DNA from: Clostridia bacterium | GTDB lineage: Bacteria > Bacillota > Clostridia > Christensenellales > Borkfalkiaceae | Assembly (NCBI GenBank): GCA_017457345.1 | Contig: JAFTHR010000116.1 | Span: forward strand, 1-27,658 | Direction of reading: 5' to 3' | Length of the DNA: 27,658 nt | Part shown: in pieces, positions 1-7,460 of the stretch | Position numbering within the stretch: position 1 is the stretch's first letter | Layout of the letters: each line of letters starts with the position of its first letter | Program-made: the position numbers and the translations under genes | Notes under the pieces: generated by a model | What the model was told of the DNA's origin: nothing | What the model saw: only the letters and a program-made list of their open reading frames with translations | The model's database searches: none

Positions 1-656
1 CTCTTAAAGAAGACGAAGAATCCTTTGAAGAAAAAATTGCCGCTTCCGCAACGGTGGATTTAACGCCGAAGAAGGTATTTGAAGTAATCAACGCGGAAAA
101 GCCGGAAGGCACGATTATCGCAACGGACGTTGGTCAACACCAAATGTGGACGGCGCAATACGTGAAGTTCGATAGAGCGCGTAGATTCGTTTCGAGCGGT
201 GGTCTTGGCACAATGGGCTTTGGTATGGGCGCGGCAATGGGCGCGTACGTAGCCACGAAAGATCCTACCGTGCTTATCACGGGTGACGGCAGTTTCGGGA
301 TGAACTTGAACGAACTTGCAACGGCGGTTGCAAACAACTTGCCTATCGTAATCGTACTTATGAACAACGGTGTGCTTGGTATGGTACGTCAATGGCAAAC
401 GTTGTTCTTTGGTCAACGTTATTCGCAAACGGTGCTCACCGATAGAAAAACGGACTTTGTAAAACTTGCGGAAGCGTGCGGTGCGGTAGGGTATCGCGCA
501 AGCACTAAGGCGGAGTTTGAAGATGCGTTCAAAAAAGCAATCAAACTTGGTAGACCGGTTGTAATCGACGCGTTAATCGATAAGGACGAATACGTGTTGC
601 CTATGTTGCCTCCGGGCGGTTCGATTGACGATATTATCGTGAACGTGAAAAAGTAA
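1..656 (+). CDS. ilvB: Acetolactate synthase large subunit, C-terminal part (partial at 5' window edge)
   Basis: Catalytic subunit of acetohydroxyacid synthase, which condenses pyruvate with pyruvate or 2-oxobutanoate using thiamine diphosphate, the first common step to valine, leucine and isoleucine. The frame is open from base 3, so only the last ~218 residues of a protein usually near 560 are present. What is visible is the TPP-binding C-terminal domain: the GQHQMW region, the GDGSFGMNLNEL motif that begins the metal/TPP-binding GDG...NN segment, and NN about 25 residues later (VLMNNGVLGM). It ends with TAA at 654-656 and is followed within 16 bp by ilvN, its regulatory subunit. Because the 5' part is outside the window, the promoter and any leader or attenuator of the operon cannot be seen. 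Confidence 0.95.
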   Translation, partial: LKEDEESFEEKIAASATVDLTPKKVFEVINAEKPEGTIIATDVGQHQMWTAQYVKFDRARRFVSSGGLGTMGFGMGAAMGAYVATKDPTVLITGDGSFGMNLNELATAVANNLPIVIVLMNNGVLGMVRQWQTLFFGQRYSQTVLTDRKTDFVKLAEACGAVGYRASTKAEFEDAFKKAIKLGRPVVIDALIDKDEYVLPMLPPGGSIDDIIVNVKK

Positions 657-672
657 AAGGAGGGAGTGCAAA

Positions 673-1167
673 ATGAGTAAGTTTGTTATCGCTGTTTACG
701 TAGACAATAAGTACGGCGTGTTGACGAGAGTAACGAGTATGTTTACCCGCCGTGGTTTCAATATCGACGCGTTGACGGTTGGAGAAACGGAATCTCCCGA
801 GTATTCGCGTATCACCATTTGTATGAGCGGAGACGGGTATGCGCGCGAGCAAATGATCAACCAACTTCGCAAGTTATACAACGTGAAGAAAGTGGAAGTA
901 TTGCAAGAAGAAGCAATCAAGCGTGAATTGATGCTCATCAAAGTGAAAAACACGGGCGAGCATAGAAGTGAAATTATGACGGCAGTAGACGTGTTCCGCG
1001 CAAAGGTAATCGATTACACCACGAACGAAATGTGCATTGAAGTGACGGGTGAACCGAGCAAAATTGATGCGTTCGTGGCGTTGATGATTCCTTTCGGGAT
1101 TTTGGAGATGTGCCGCACGGGTATCGTAGCGCTCGAACGTGGAGCAACTACGTTGTTTGAAAAGTAA
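673..1167 (+). CDS. ilvN: Acetolactate synthase small (regulatory) subunit
   Basis: Regulatory subunit that activates IlvB and confers feedback inhibition, normally by valine. The 164-residue product has the expected length and begins with an ACT domain (about residues 4-75: YVDNKYGVLTRVTSMFTRRG, then SRITI), followed by the C-terminal AHAS small-subunit domain. The start at ATG 673 is fixed by a strong Shine-Dalgarno sequence, AAAGGAGGG at 656-664, immediately after the ilvB stop. A 54-bp AT-rich spacer (1168-1221) without a clear promoter or hairpin separates it from ilvC. Recognition is by motif and by position next to ilvB. Confidence 0.95.
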   Translation: MSKFVIAVYVDNKYGVLTRVTSMFTRRGFNIDALTVGETESPEYSRITICMSGDGYAREQMINQLRKLYNVKKVEVLQEEAIKRELMLIKVKNTGEHRSEIMTAVDVFRAKVIDYTTNEMCIEVTGEPSKIDAFVALMIPFGILEMCRTGIVALERGATTLFEK

Positions 1168-1221
1168 TAAAAAAGTAATTAAAAATAAAAAAAATATAGA
1201 CAAATAAAGGGAGAAACTATT

Positions 1222-2238
1222 ATGGCTAAAATTTACTATCAACAAGATTGCAACCTTGAAAAACTTGCGGGTAAAACCGTTGCGATTATCGGTTACGGTT
1301 CGCAAGGTCACGCACACGCGCTCAACCTTAAAGAATCGGGCGTAAACGTAGTGGTAGGTCTTTACGAAGGCAGCAAGAGCTGGGCAAAAGCAGAAAAGCA
1401 AGGCTTGAAAGTTATGACGGCTGCAGACGCGGCAAAAGCAGCGGATCTTATTATGATCCTTATCAACGACGAAAAGCAAGCAAAACTTTACAAAGAAAGC
1501 ATTGAGCCCAACCTTACCGAAGGCAAAACGCTTGCGTTTGCACACGGTTTCAACATCCACTTCGGCTGCATCAAACCCCCGAAGAACGTAAACGTTATCA
1601 TGGTTGCGCCTAAGGGCCCCGGTCATACCGTTCGTAGCGAATACCAAGTTGGGAAAGGCGTACCTTGCCTTATCGCCGTTGAACAAGACGCCACGGGTGA
1701 CGCGCTTGAAATCGGTTTGGCATACGCGCTCGGTATCGGCGGTGCAAGAGCCGGCGTTTTGGAAACGAACTTCCGTACCGAAACGGAAACGGACTTGTTC
1801 GGTGAACAAGCGGTGCTTTGCGGCGGTGTTTGCGCGTTGATGCAAGCAGGGTTCGAAACGCTTGTAGAAGCAGGCTACGATCCTAGAAACGCATACTTTG
1901 AATGTATCCACGAAATGAAACTTATCGTTGACCTTATCTATCAAAGCGGTTTCGAAGGGATGAGATATTCCATTTCCAACACCGCTGAATATGGCGACTA
2001 CGTGACCGGACCGAAGATCATCACCGAAGAAACGAAGAAGGCAATGAGAAAGGTTTTGAAAGACATTCAAGATGGTACGTTCGCAAAAGAATTCTTGCTT
2101 GATATGTCTGACGCGGGTTCGCAAGTACACTTTAACGCAATGAGAAAGATTGCAGCGGAACATCCTTCCGAAGTAGTTGGTAAAGATATCCGTAAACTTT
2201 ATAGTTGGGCAGACGAAGAAAAGTTTATCAACAACTAA
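1222..2238 (+). CDS. ilvC: Ketol-acid reductoisomerase (NAD(P)H), class I
   Basis: Converts acetolactate or acetohydroxybutyrate to the 2,3-dihydroxy acids by Mg-dependent alkyl migration and reduction. At 338 residues it is the short, class I form. Visible motifs are the Rossmann loop GYGSQGHAHALN (24-35), H108, the catalytic lysine in APKGPGH (K131), metal ligands D191 and E195 in DLFGEQA, E227 and E231 in the knotted C-terminal domain, and the substrate serine region SISNTAEYGD near 250. The cofactor-specificity loop reads GLYEGSKSW (46-54). Tyr48 sits where many homologues have Arg, while Ser51 and Ser53 are kept, so NADPH preference is probable but not assured. The start is ATG 1222 behind AAAGGGAG. 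Confidence 0.96.
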   Translation: MAKIYYQQDCNLEKLAGKTVAIIGYGSQGHAHALNLKESGVNVVVGLYEGSKSWAKAEKQGLKVMTAADAAKAADLIMILINDEKQAKLYKESIEPNLTEGKTLAFAHGFNIHFGCIKPPKNVNVIMVAPKGPGHTVRSEYQVGKGVPCLIAVEQDATGDALEIGLAYALGIGGARAGVLETNFRTETETDLFGEQAVLCGGVCALMQAGFETLVEAGYDPRNAYFECIHEMKLIVDLIYQSGFEGMRYSISNTAEYGDYVTGPKIITEETKKAMRKVLKDIQDGTFAKEFLLDMSDAGSQVHFNAMRKIAAEHPSEVVGKDIRKLYSWADEEKFINN

Positions 2239-2252
2239 TCAAATAAAATCGC

Positions 2253-2296
2253 ACGGGAGAAAACGGCTTGTTTCGGCAAACCGTTTTCAAGCCCGT
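2253..2296 (+). other. Intercistronic hairpin between ilvC and ilvD
   Basis: The 77-bp gap between ilvC and the ilvD start contains two nested inverted repeats. The outer stem is ACGGG (2253-2257) with CCCGT (2292-2296), and the inner stem is GAAAACGG (2259-2266) with CCGTTTTC (2281-2288), enclosing a 14-nt loop. There is no following T-run, so it does not look like an intrinsic terminator. It ends just before the ilvD Shine-Dalgarno (AAGGAA, 2301). A role in mRNA processing or stability, or in tuning ilvD translation, is possible but is inference. Confidence 0.5.
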
Positions 2297-2315
2297 TAGA
2301 AAGGAAATAAGCATT

Positions 2316-3977
2316 ATGATGAAAGAAAAAATCGTTGACGGGTTTCAAAACGCCCCTCATCGTTCCTTGTATCACGCGCTTGGGTTGACGGACGAAGAAC
2401 TTTCCAAACCGCTTATCGGGATTGTAAGTTCTTATAACGAAATCGTGCCCGGGCACATGAATCTTGATAAAATTACGCAAGCCGTAAAACTCGGCGTTGC
2501 AATGGCGGGCGGTACGCCGATTATGTTCCCTGCTATCACCGTTTGCGACGGGATTGCAATGGGGCACGTGGGGATGAAGTATTCCCTTGTCACGCGCGAT
2601 CTTATTGCCGACTCCACCGAAGCAATGGTTATGGCGCACGGGTTCGACGGGCTCGTAATGATCCCCAACTGCGATAAGAACGTTCCGGGGCTTTTGATGG
2701 CGGCGGCACGTTTGAATATCCCCACCGTATTCGTGAGCGGCGGTCCTATGCTCGCAGGGAGAGTAGGCGGTAAAAAGCGTTCGCTTTCTAGTATGTTCGA
2801 AGCGGTAGGTGCTTATAGTGCAGGCAAAATCGGGGAAGAACAACTTTGTGAATTTGAGAAAAAGGCTTGCCCTACCTGTGGTTCGTGTTCGGGTATGTAT
2901 ACCGCGAACTCTATGAACTGCTTAACCGAAGTGCTCGGTATGGGTTTAAAAGGCAACGGTACCATTCCCGCGGTATATTCGGCGCGTATTGAACTTGCCA
3001 AACACGCAGGTATGCAAGTAATGGAACTTGTTCGCAAGAACATCCGTCCTAGAGATATTATGACCAAGGCTGCAATCCGCAACGCAATCACGGCGGATAT
3101 GGCGCTCGGCTGTTCGACGAACAGTATGCTCCATTTGCCCGCAATTGCCAACGAATGCGGCGTGGAATTCAATTTAGACGAAGTAAACGAAATCAGCGAA
3201 AAAACGCCGAACCTTTGTCACCTTGCGCCCGCCGGCCCCACGTATATGGAAGACTTGAACGAAGCAGGCGGCGTATACGCGGTACTCAAAGAAATTGATA
3301 AACTCGGCTTGCTCGATACGAGCGTGATGACGGTGACGGGCAAAACGCTTGGCGAAAATATCGCTACCGCGGTGAACTCTGACGAAGAAGTTATCCGCAC
3401 GATCGATACAGCGTTTAGCAAAACGGGCGGTATCGCGGTGCTCAAAGGCAACCTTGCTCCAGACGGGTGCGTGGTGAAGCGCAGCGCCGTGGCAAAGGAA
3501 ATGCTCGTACACGAAGGCCCTGCCAAAGTTTACGAAAGTGAAGAAGAAGCGATTGCCGCTATCTACGCAGGGAAAATTGTGAAAGGGGACGTGGTGGTTA
3601 TCCGCTACGAAGGCCCTGCAGGCGGCCCTGGTATGCGCGAAATGCTTTCCCCCACTTCTGCAATTGCAGGGATGGGCTTGGATAAGGACGTTGCGCTTAT
3701 TACGGATGGTCGTTTCTCGGGCGCTACGCGCGGTGCATCTATCGGTCACGTTTCTCCCGAAGCGGTTTCGGGCGGCTTGATTGCATACGTAAAGAACGGC
3801 GATATCATTTCGATCGATATTCCTAACTACAAAATCGAACTCAAAGTTTCTAGCGAAGAGATTGAAAAGCGTAAAAAGGAAATGCCGATCAAGAAGAAAG
3901 AAAATATCAAGGGCTATTTAAAACGTTACGCAGCGCAAGTAAGTTCGGCGGACAAAGGCGCTATTATCAATAAATAA
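2316..3977 (+). CDS. ilvD: Dihydroxy-acid dehydratase
   Basis: Dehydrates 2,3-dihydroxy acids to the 2-oxo acids that precede valine and isoleucine, using an Fe-S cluster and Mg. The 553-residue product has normal family length. Cluster cysteines are visible at C119 (IPNCDKNVPG) and in CPTCGSCSGM (C185, C188, C191). Where [2Fe-2S] DHADs carry a further Cys (TPCN-type motif), this protein has VPGH like the E. coli enzyme, which suggests the oxygen-labile [4Fe-4S] class. The start was set at ATG 2316, 11 bp after AAGGAA. An upstream in-frame TTG at 2268 lies inside the intergenic hairpin, has no SD, and was not used. A second ATG at 2319 is a minor alternative. The DUF3267 gene begins 1 bp after the stop. 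Confidence 0.96.
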   Translation: MMKEKIVDGFQNAPHRSLYHALGLTDEELSKPLIGIVSSYNEIVPGHMNLDKITQAVKLGVAMAGGTPIMFPAITVCDGIAMGHVGMKYSLVTRDLIADSTEAMVMAHGFDGLVMIPNCDKNVPGLLMAAARLNIPTVFVSGGPMLAGRVGGKKRSLSSMFEAVGAYSAGKIGEEQLCEFEKKACPTCGSCSGMYTANSMNCLTEVLGMGLKGNGTIPAVYSARIELAKHAGMQVMELVRKNIRPRDIMTKAAIRNAITADMALGCSTNSMLHLPAIANECGVEFNLDEVNEISEKTPNLCHLAPAGPTYMEDLNEAGGVYAVLKEIDKLGLLDTSVMTVTGKTLGENIATAVNSDEEVIRTIDTAFSKTGGIAVLKGNLAPDGCVVKRSAVAKEMLVHEGPAKVYESEEEAIAAIYAGKIVKGDVVVIRYEGPAGGPGMREMLSPTSAIAGMGLDKDVALITDGRFSGATRGASIGHVSPEAVSGGLIAYVKNGDIISIDIPNYKIELKVSSEEIEKRKKEMPIKKKENIKGYLKRYAAQVSSADKGAIINK

Positions 3978-3978
3978 T

Positions 3979-4578
3979 ATGAAGGCGTTTGAAACGGAAA
4001 TCCCCGAAGGGTACGTGGAAAAGTTGCATATCAACGCAACGGATAAAAAAACGGGTTTAATTTTTAACGGCATAGCGTTTTTGGTGCTCATTGCCGTGCT
4101 TGCGGTTGTTATTCCCACGTCGAACGGCAGTTTAAGCAATATGATAAGTGAAAACGTTATGTTTCTTGCGCTTGCTTGTGTGGTTATCGGCGGCGGCTTA
4201 ACGGTGTATATGGTTTTGCACGAACTCGTGCACGGCTTGGCGTATAAACTGTTGACCAAACAAAAACTGACGTTCGGGATGACGTGGAGTTGTGCGTTTT
4301 GCGGGGTGCCGAACGTGTTCGTGTATCGCAAAACGGCGCTAATCGCGTTGACCGCGCCGCTTATCACGTTCACGGTGGTATTGCTGCCGGCGTTGATTTT
4401 TGCGGGTGTGTACGGTTCTTGGCTCTATATTCCGCTCGGCATTATTTTTGGAATGCACTTGGGCGGTTGTAGTGGAGATGCGTATTTAACGTGGTTGCTT
4501 TTAACCCGTTTCCGTAGTGGTGAAACGTTGGTGCGTGATACCGGACCGGAACAATTTATTTATCAAAAAGAAGAATAA
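3979..4578 (+). CDS. DUF3267-type integral membrane zincin-like protein
   Basis: A 199-residue membrane protein with a short cytosolic N-terminus and about four hydrophobic segments (roughly 28-46, 59-80, 119-145 and 148-165). The second ends in HELVHG (81-86), an HExxH zinc-protease signature at the membrane boundary. A later GCSGD (163-167) could supply a third ligand. This layout matches DUF3267, a family described as putative membrane zinc metallopeptidases with no well-defined substrate. It lies between ilvD and leuC, 1 bp after the ilvD stop and without a recognisable SD of its own, so it is probably translationally coupled to ilvD. Nothing in the sequence links it chemically to amino acid synthesis. 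The family call is fairly firm; proteolytic activity is inference. Confidence 0.75.
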   Translation: MKAFETEIPEGYVEKLHINATDKKTGLIFNGIAFLVLIAVLAVVIPTSNGSLSNMISENVMFLALACVVIGGGLTVYMVLHELVHGLAYKLLTKQKLTFGMTWSCAFCGVPNVFVYRKTALIALTAPLITFTVVLLPALIFAGVYGSWLYIPLGIIFGMHLGGCSGDAYLTWLLLTRFRSGETLVRDTGPEQFIYQKEE

Positions 4579-4603
4579 GGCTATAAAAAGGCAGGAAAAA
4601 ATT

Positions 4604-5875
4604 ATGTCAATGACAATGACTCAAAAAATCCTTGCGGCGCACGCGGGGCTTGAAAAGGTGGAAGCAGGGCAACTTATCCTTGTCAATTTGGATAGAGTGC
4701 TCGGCAACGACATTACTTCTCCTGTGGCGATTCGTGAGTTTAACCGTATCGGCGCAACGAAGGTGTACGATAAAGAAAAGGTGACGATGGTCATGGATCA
4801 CTTCGCACCGAACAAGGATATTAAAGCGGCAATTCAATGCAAAATGTGCCGAGACTTTTGTGGTGAACACGAAGTGGTGAACTTTTTCGACGTTGGTCGT
4901 ATGGGGATCGAACACGCGTTGTTGCCTGAAAAGGGCTTGGTGGTTGCAGGGGACGTGGTAATCGGTGCCGATTCGCATACCTGTACTTACGGGGCGCTTG
5001 GTGCGTTCTCCACGGGCGTAGGCTCTACCGATATGGCGGTAGGTATGGCAACGGGCAAGGCTTGGTTTAAAGTGCCTTCGGCTATCAAGTTCGTGCTCAA
5101 AGGAAAATTAAATCCTTTCGTTTCGGGTAAGGACGTTATTTTGCACATTATCGGTAAAATCGGTGTAGACGGCGCGCTTTATAAGTCTATGGAATTCGTA
5201 GGCGAAGGGGTAAAATCGCTTTCGGTGTTCGATAGATTAACCATTTCGAATATGGCGATTGAAGCAGGCGCAAAGAACGGCATTTTTGAAGTGGACGAAC
5301 AAACGCTTGCGTATATCGAAGAGCGCTCGAACAGAAAACCCGTCGTTTACAAAGCGGATGAAGACGCGGTATACGACGAAACGTATGAAATAGATCTTTC
5401 CACGATCCGTTCCACGGTGGCGTTCCCGCACTTGCCTGAAAACACGAAAACGGCAGAAGAGTGGGGAGAAGTAAAAATAGACCAAGTTGTAATCGGTTCT
5501 TGCACGAACGGGTATTATAAGGATTTGGAAGAAGCGGCAAAAATCTTGAAAGGGAAAAAGATTGCAAAGCACGTGCGCGCGATCATTATTCCCGCCACGC
5601 AGGATATTTACTTAAAGGCAATGGAAAACGGCTTGCTTAAAATTTTCATTGAAGCGGGTTGCGTTGTATCCACGCCTACTTGCGGCCCTTGCCTTGGCGG
5701 ACATATGGGTATTTTGGCGGCAGGCGAACGCGCCGTTGCCACTACGAATAGAAACTTCGTAGGGCGCATGGGCGACGTGAAGTCGGAAGTGTACCTTGCA
5801 AGCCCCGCAGTTGCGGCGGCGAGTGCAGTAGCAGGAAAAATTGCCGATCCGAACGAAGTGATGAAGGGGGAGTAA
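4604..5875 (+). CDS. leuC: 3-isopropylmalate dehydratase large subunit
   Basis: Large, [4Fe-4S]-carrying subunit of isopropylmalate isomerase, which interconverts 2- and 3-isopropylmalate in leucine synthesis. The product is 423 residues, matching the shorter bacterial/archaeal-type LeuC. Cluster ligands are C300 (GSCTNG) and C360/C363 (PTCGPCLGG). Active-site segments GADSHTCTYGA (121-131) and GRMGD near the C-terminus are present. The start was set at ATG 4604, after AGGCAGGAA. An upstream in-frame start at 4517 would overlap the preceding gene by about 60 bp and add a basic extension foreign to the family. ATG codons at 4610 and 4616 are minor alternatives. leuD follows after 1 bp. Confidence 0.94.
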   Translation: MSMTMTQKILAAHAGLEKVEAGQLILVNLDRVLGNDITSPVAIREFNRIGATKVYDKEKVTMVMDHFAPNKDIKAAIQCKMCRDFCGEHEVVNFFDVGRMGIEHALLPEKGLVVAGDVVIGADSHTCTYGALGAFSTGVGSTDMAVGMATGKAWFKVPSAIKFVLKGKLNPFVSGKDVILHIIGKIGVDGALYKSMEFVGEGVKSLSVFDRLTISNMAIEAGAKNGIFEVDEQTLAYIEERSNRKPVVYKADEDAVYDETYEIDLSTIRSTVAFPHLPENTKTAEEWGEVKIDQVVIGSCTNGYYKDLEEAAKILKGKKIAKHVRAIIIPATQDIYLKAMENGLLKIFIEAGCVVSTPTCGPCLGGHMGILAAGERAVATTNRNFVGRMGDVKSEVYLASPAVAAASAVAGKIADPNEVMKGE

Positions 5876-5876
5876 G

Positions 5877-6371
5877 ATGAAATTTCAAGGAAAAGTAATT
5901 AAATACGGTAATAACGTGGATACCGACGTAATTATCCCCGCTCGTTATCTCAACACGAGCGATCACAAAGAACTTGCCGCTCATTGCATGGAAGACATTG
6001 ATAAGGATTTTGTGAACAAAGTTGAAAACGGCGATATCATGGTAGCAGGGTTTAACTTTGGTTGTGGCTCTTCGCGCGAGCACGCGCCGATCGCCATTAA
6101 AGCGAGCGGCATTTCGCTCGTTGTTGCCAAGAGTTTTGCTCGAATTTTCTACCGCAACGCCATCAATATCGGGCTTGCAATCGTAGAGAGTGAAGAAGCC
6201 GTGGAAGGCATTTCGAACGGTGACGTGGTAGAAGCCGATTTAACCAACGGTTTGCTCGTGAACAAGACCAAGGGGCAATCCTTCCCCATTACGCCGTTCC
6301 CCGAATTTATCCAAAAGATTATTGAAAACGGCGGGCTTGTAGAATCGGTGAAAAAAGGCGTTATTGCTTAA
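5877..6371 (+). CDS. leuD: 3-isopropylmalate dehydratase small subunit
   Basis: Small swivelling subunit that completes the LeuCD isomerase active site. The 164-residue protein has the expected length for the partner of a ~420-residue LeuC. It shows NVDTDVIIPARYL near the N-terminus and the substrate-binding motif FGCGSSREHAP (61-71). ATG 5877 lies 1 bp after the leuC stop, with its SD (AAGGGGGA, about 5864-5871) inside the end of leuC, indicating tight coupling and equimolar production of the two subunits. Confidence 0.95.
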   Translation: MKFQGKVIKYGNNVDTDVIIPARYLNTSDHKELAAHCMEDIDKDFVNKVENGDIMVAGFNFGCGSSREHAPIAIKASGISLVVAKSFARIFYRNAINIGLAIVESEEAVEGISNGDVVEADLTNGLLVNKTKGQSFPITPFPEFIQKIIENGGLVESVKKGVIA

Positions 6372-6386
6372 CGAAAGGAGAGAACA

Positions 6387-7457
6387 ATGAACTATAAAAT
6401 TGGGCTTTTAAGAGGGGACGGAATCGGTCCTGAAATCGTGGATAGCGCCGTGCGCGTGCTTGAAAAAATCGGTGAAAAATACGGTCACAGTTTCTCGTTT
6501 ACGCCGTATCTTATCGGCGGCGCGGCAATCGATCAATGTGGCGAGCCGTTGCCGAAAGAAACGGTAGAAGGCTGCCTTGCATCCGATAGCGTGTTGCTTG
6601 GCGCTGTCGGCGGACCTAAATGGGACGGTTTATCGGGGGATAAACGCCCCGAAAAGGCGCTTCTTGGGATTCGTGCGGCAATGGGGCTTTTCACCAACTT
6701 GCGCCCTGCTAAATTATATCCTGCATTAAAAGCGGATTGTCCTTTGCGTGAAGATATCGTTGCGCAAGGGTTCGATATCGTTATCGTGCGGGAACTTACG
6801 GGCGGCATTTATTTCGGCGACCGCGGCTATCGCACGGGCAAGTACGGTGAAGAAGCGTTCGATACCGAAGCGTATAGCCGTATGGAAATTGAACGGATAG
6901 CGAAAGTGGCGTTTGAAACGGCGCGCAAGAGAAATAAAAAACTTACGAGCATTGATAAAGCAAACGTGCTCGAAACTTCTCGTCTTTGGAGAAAAATCGT
7001 GCACGAAATGGCGGCGGATTATCCCGACGTTTCTTGCAGCGATATGCTCGTGGACAACGCGGCAATGCAACTCGTTCGCAATCCCGCTCAATTCGACGTG
7101 ATCGTCACTTCGAATATGTTTGGGGATATCTTATCGGACGAAGCCTCTCAAATTACGGGCTCTATCGGTATGCTTCCTAGCGCTTCGCTTGGGGACAACA
7201 CGTGTGGGCTTTACGAGCCGATTCACGGTAGCGCGCCCGATATTGCAGGGCAAAACAAGGCGAACCCGATTGCAACCATTTTGTCGGCGGCTATGATGCT
7301 TTTGTACTCGTTCAACTTAGCAAAAGAATCGCAGGCGATTGTAGACGCGGTGGATAGAGTTTTGAACGATGGGTATAGAACGGCGGATTTGGCGCACGGT
7401 AAACCTAGCCTTTCAACGGTAGAAATGACCGATAAAATTATTGAATATCTGGATTGA
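6387..7457 (+). CDS. leuB: 3-isopropylmalate dehydrogenase
   Basis: NAD-dependent oxidative decarboxylation of 3-isopropylmalate to 2-oxoisocaproate precursor, the last leucine-specific redox step. At 356 residues it is normal in length. Visible are GDGIGPEIV near residue 10, the loop LLGAVGGPKWD, the substrate arginines and LTGGIYFG, the metal-binding aspartates around SNMFGDILSDEA, and the NAD-binding GSIGMLPSASLG with HGSAPDIAG. The leucine-type substrate loop (EKALLGIRAAMGLF) favours LeuB over isocitrate dehydrogenase. The start is ATG 6387 behind GAAAGGAGAG. It ends with TGA, and the DUF815 gene begins 3 bp later. Confidence 0.95.
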   Translation: MNYKIGLLRGDGIGPEIVDSAVRVLEKIGEKYGHSFSFTPYLIGGAAIDQCGEPLPKETVEGCLASDSVLLGAVGGPKWDGLSGDKRPEKALLGIRAAMGLFTNLRPAKLYPALKADCPLREDIVAQGFDIVIVRELTGGIYFGDRGYRTGKYGEEAFDTEAYSRMEIERIAKVAFETARKRNKKLTSIDKANVLETSRLWRKIVHEMAADYPDVSCSDMLVDNAAMQLVRNPAQFDVIVTSNMFGDILSDEASQITGSIGMLPSASLGDNTCGLYEPIHGSAPDIAGQNKANPIATILSAAMMLLYSFNLAKESQAIVDAVDRVLNDGYRTADLAHGKPSLSTVEMTDKIIEYLD

Positions 7458-7460
7458 TAT

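Noticed and set aside
1168..1221. Possible internal promoter in the AT-rich ilvN-ilvC spacer (TATAGA)
   Set aside because: No -35 element at proper spacing. The AT-richness alone explains the TATA-like string.
874..2163. Long 429-codon open frame on the minus strand opposite ilvN/ilvC
   Set aside because: It lies wholly antisense to two well-conserved genes, has no SD or family resemblance, and its Phe/Arg/His-rich composition is what the codon bias of the plus-strand genes produces in reverse.
3174..3749. 191-codon minus-strand frame opposite ilvD
   Set aside because: Antisense shadow of conserved ilvD coding sequence with no start signal or homology.
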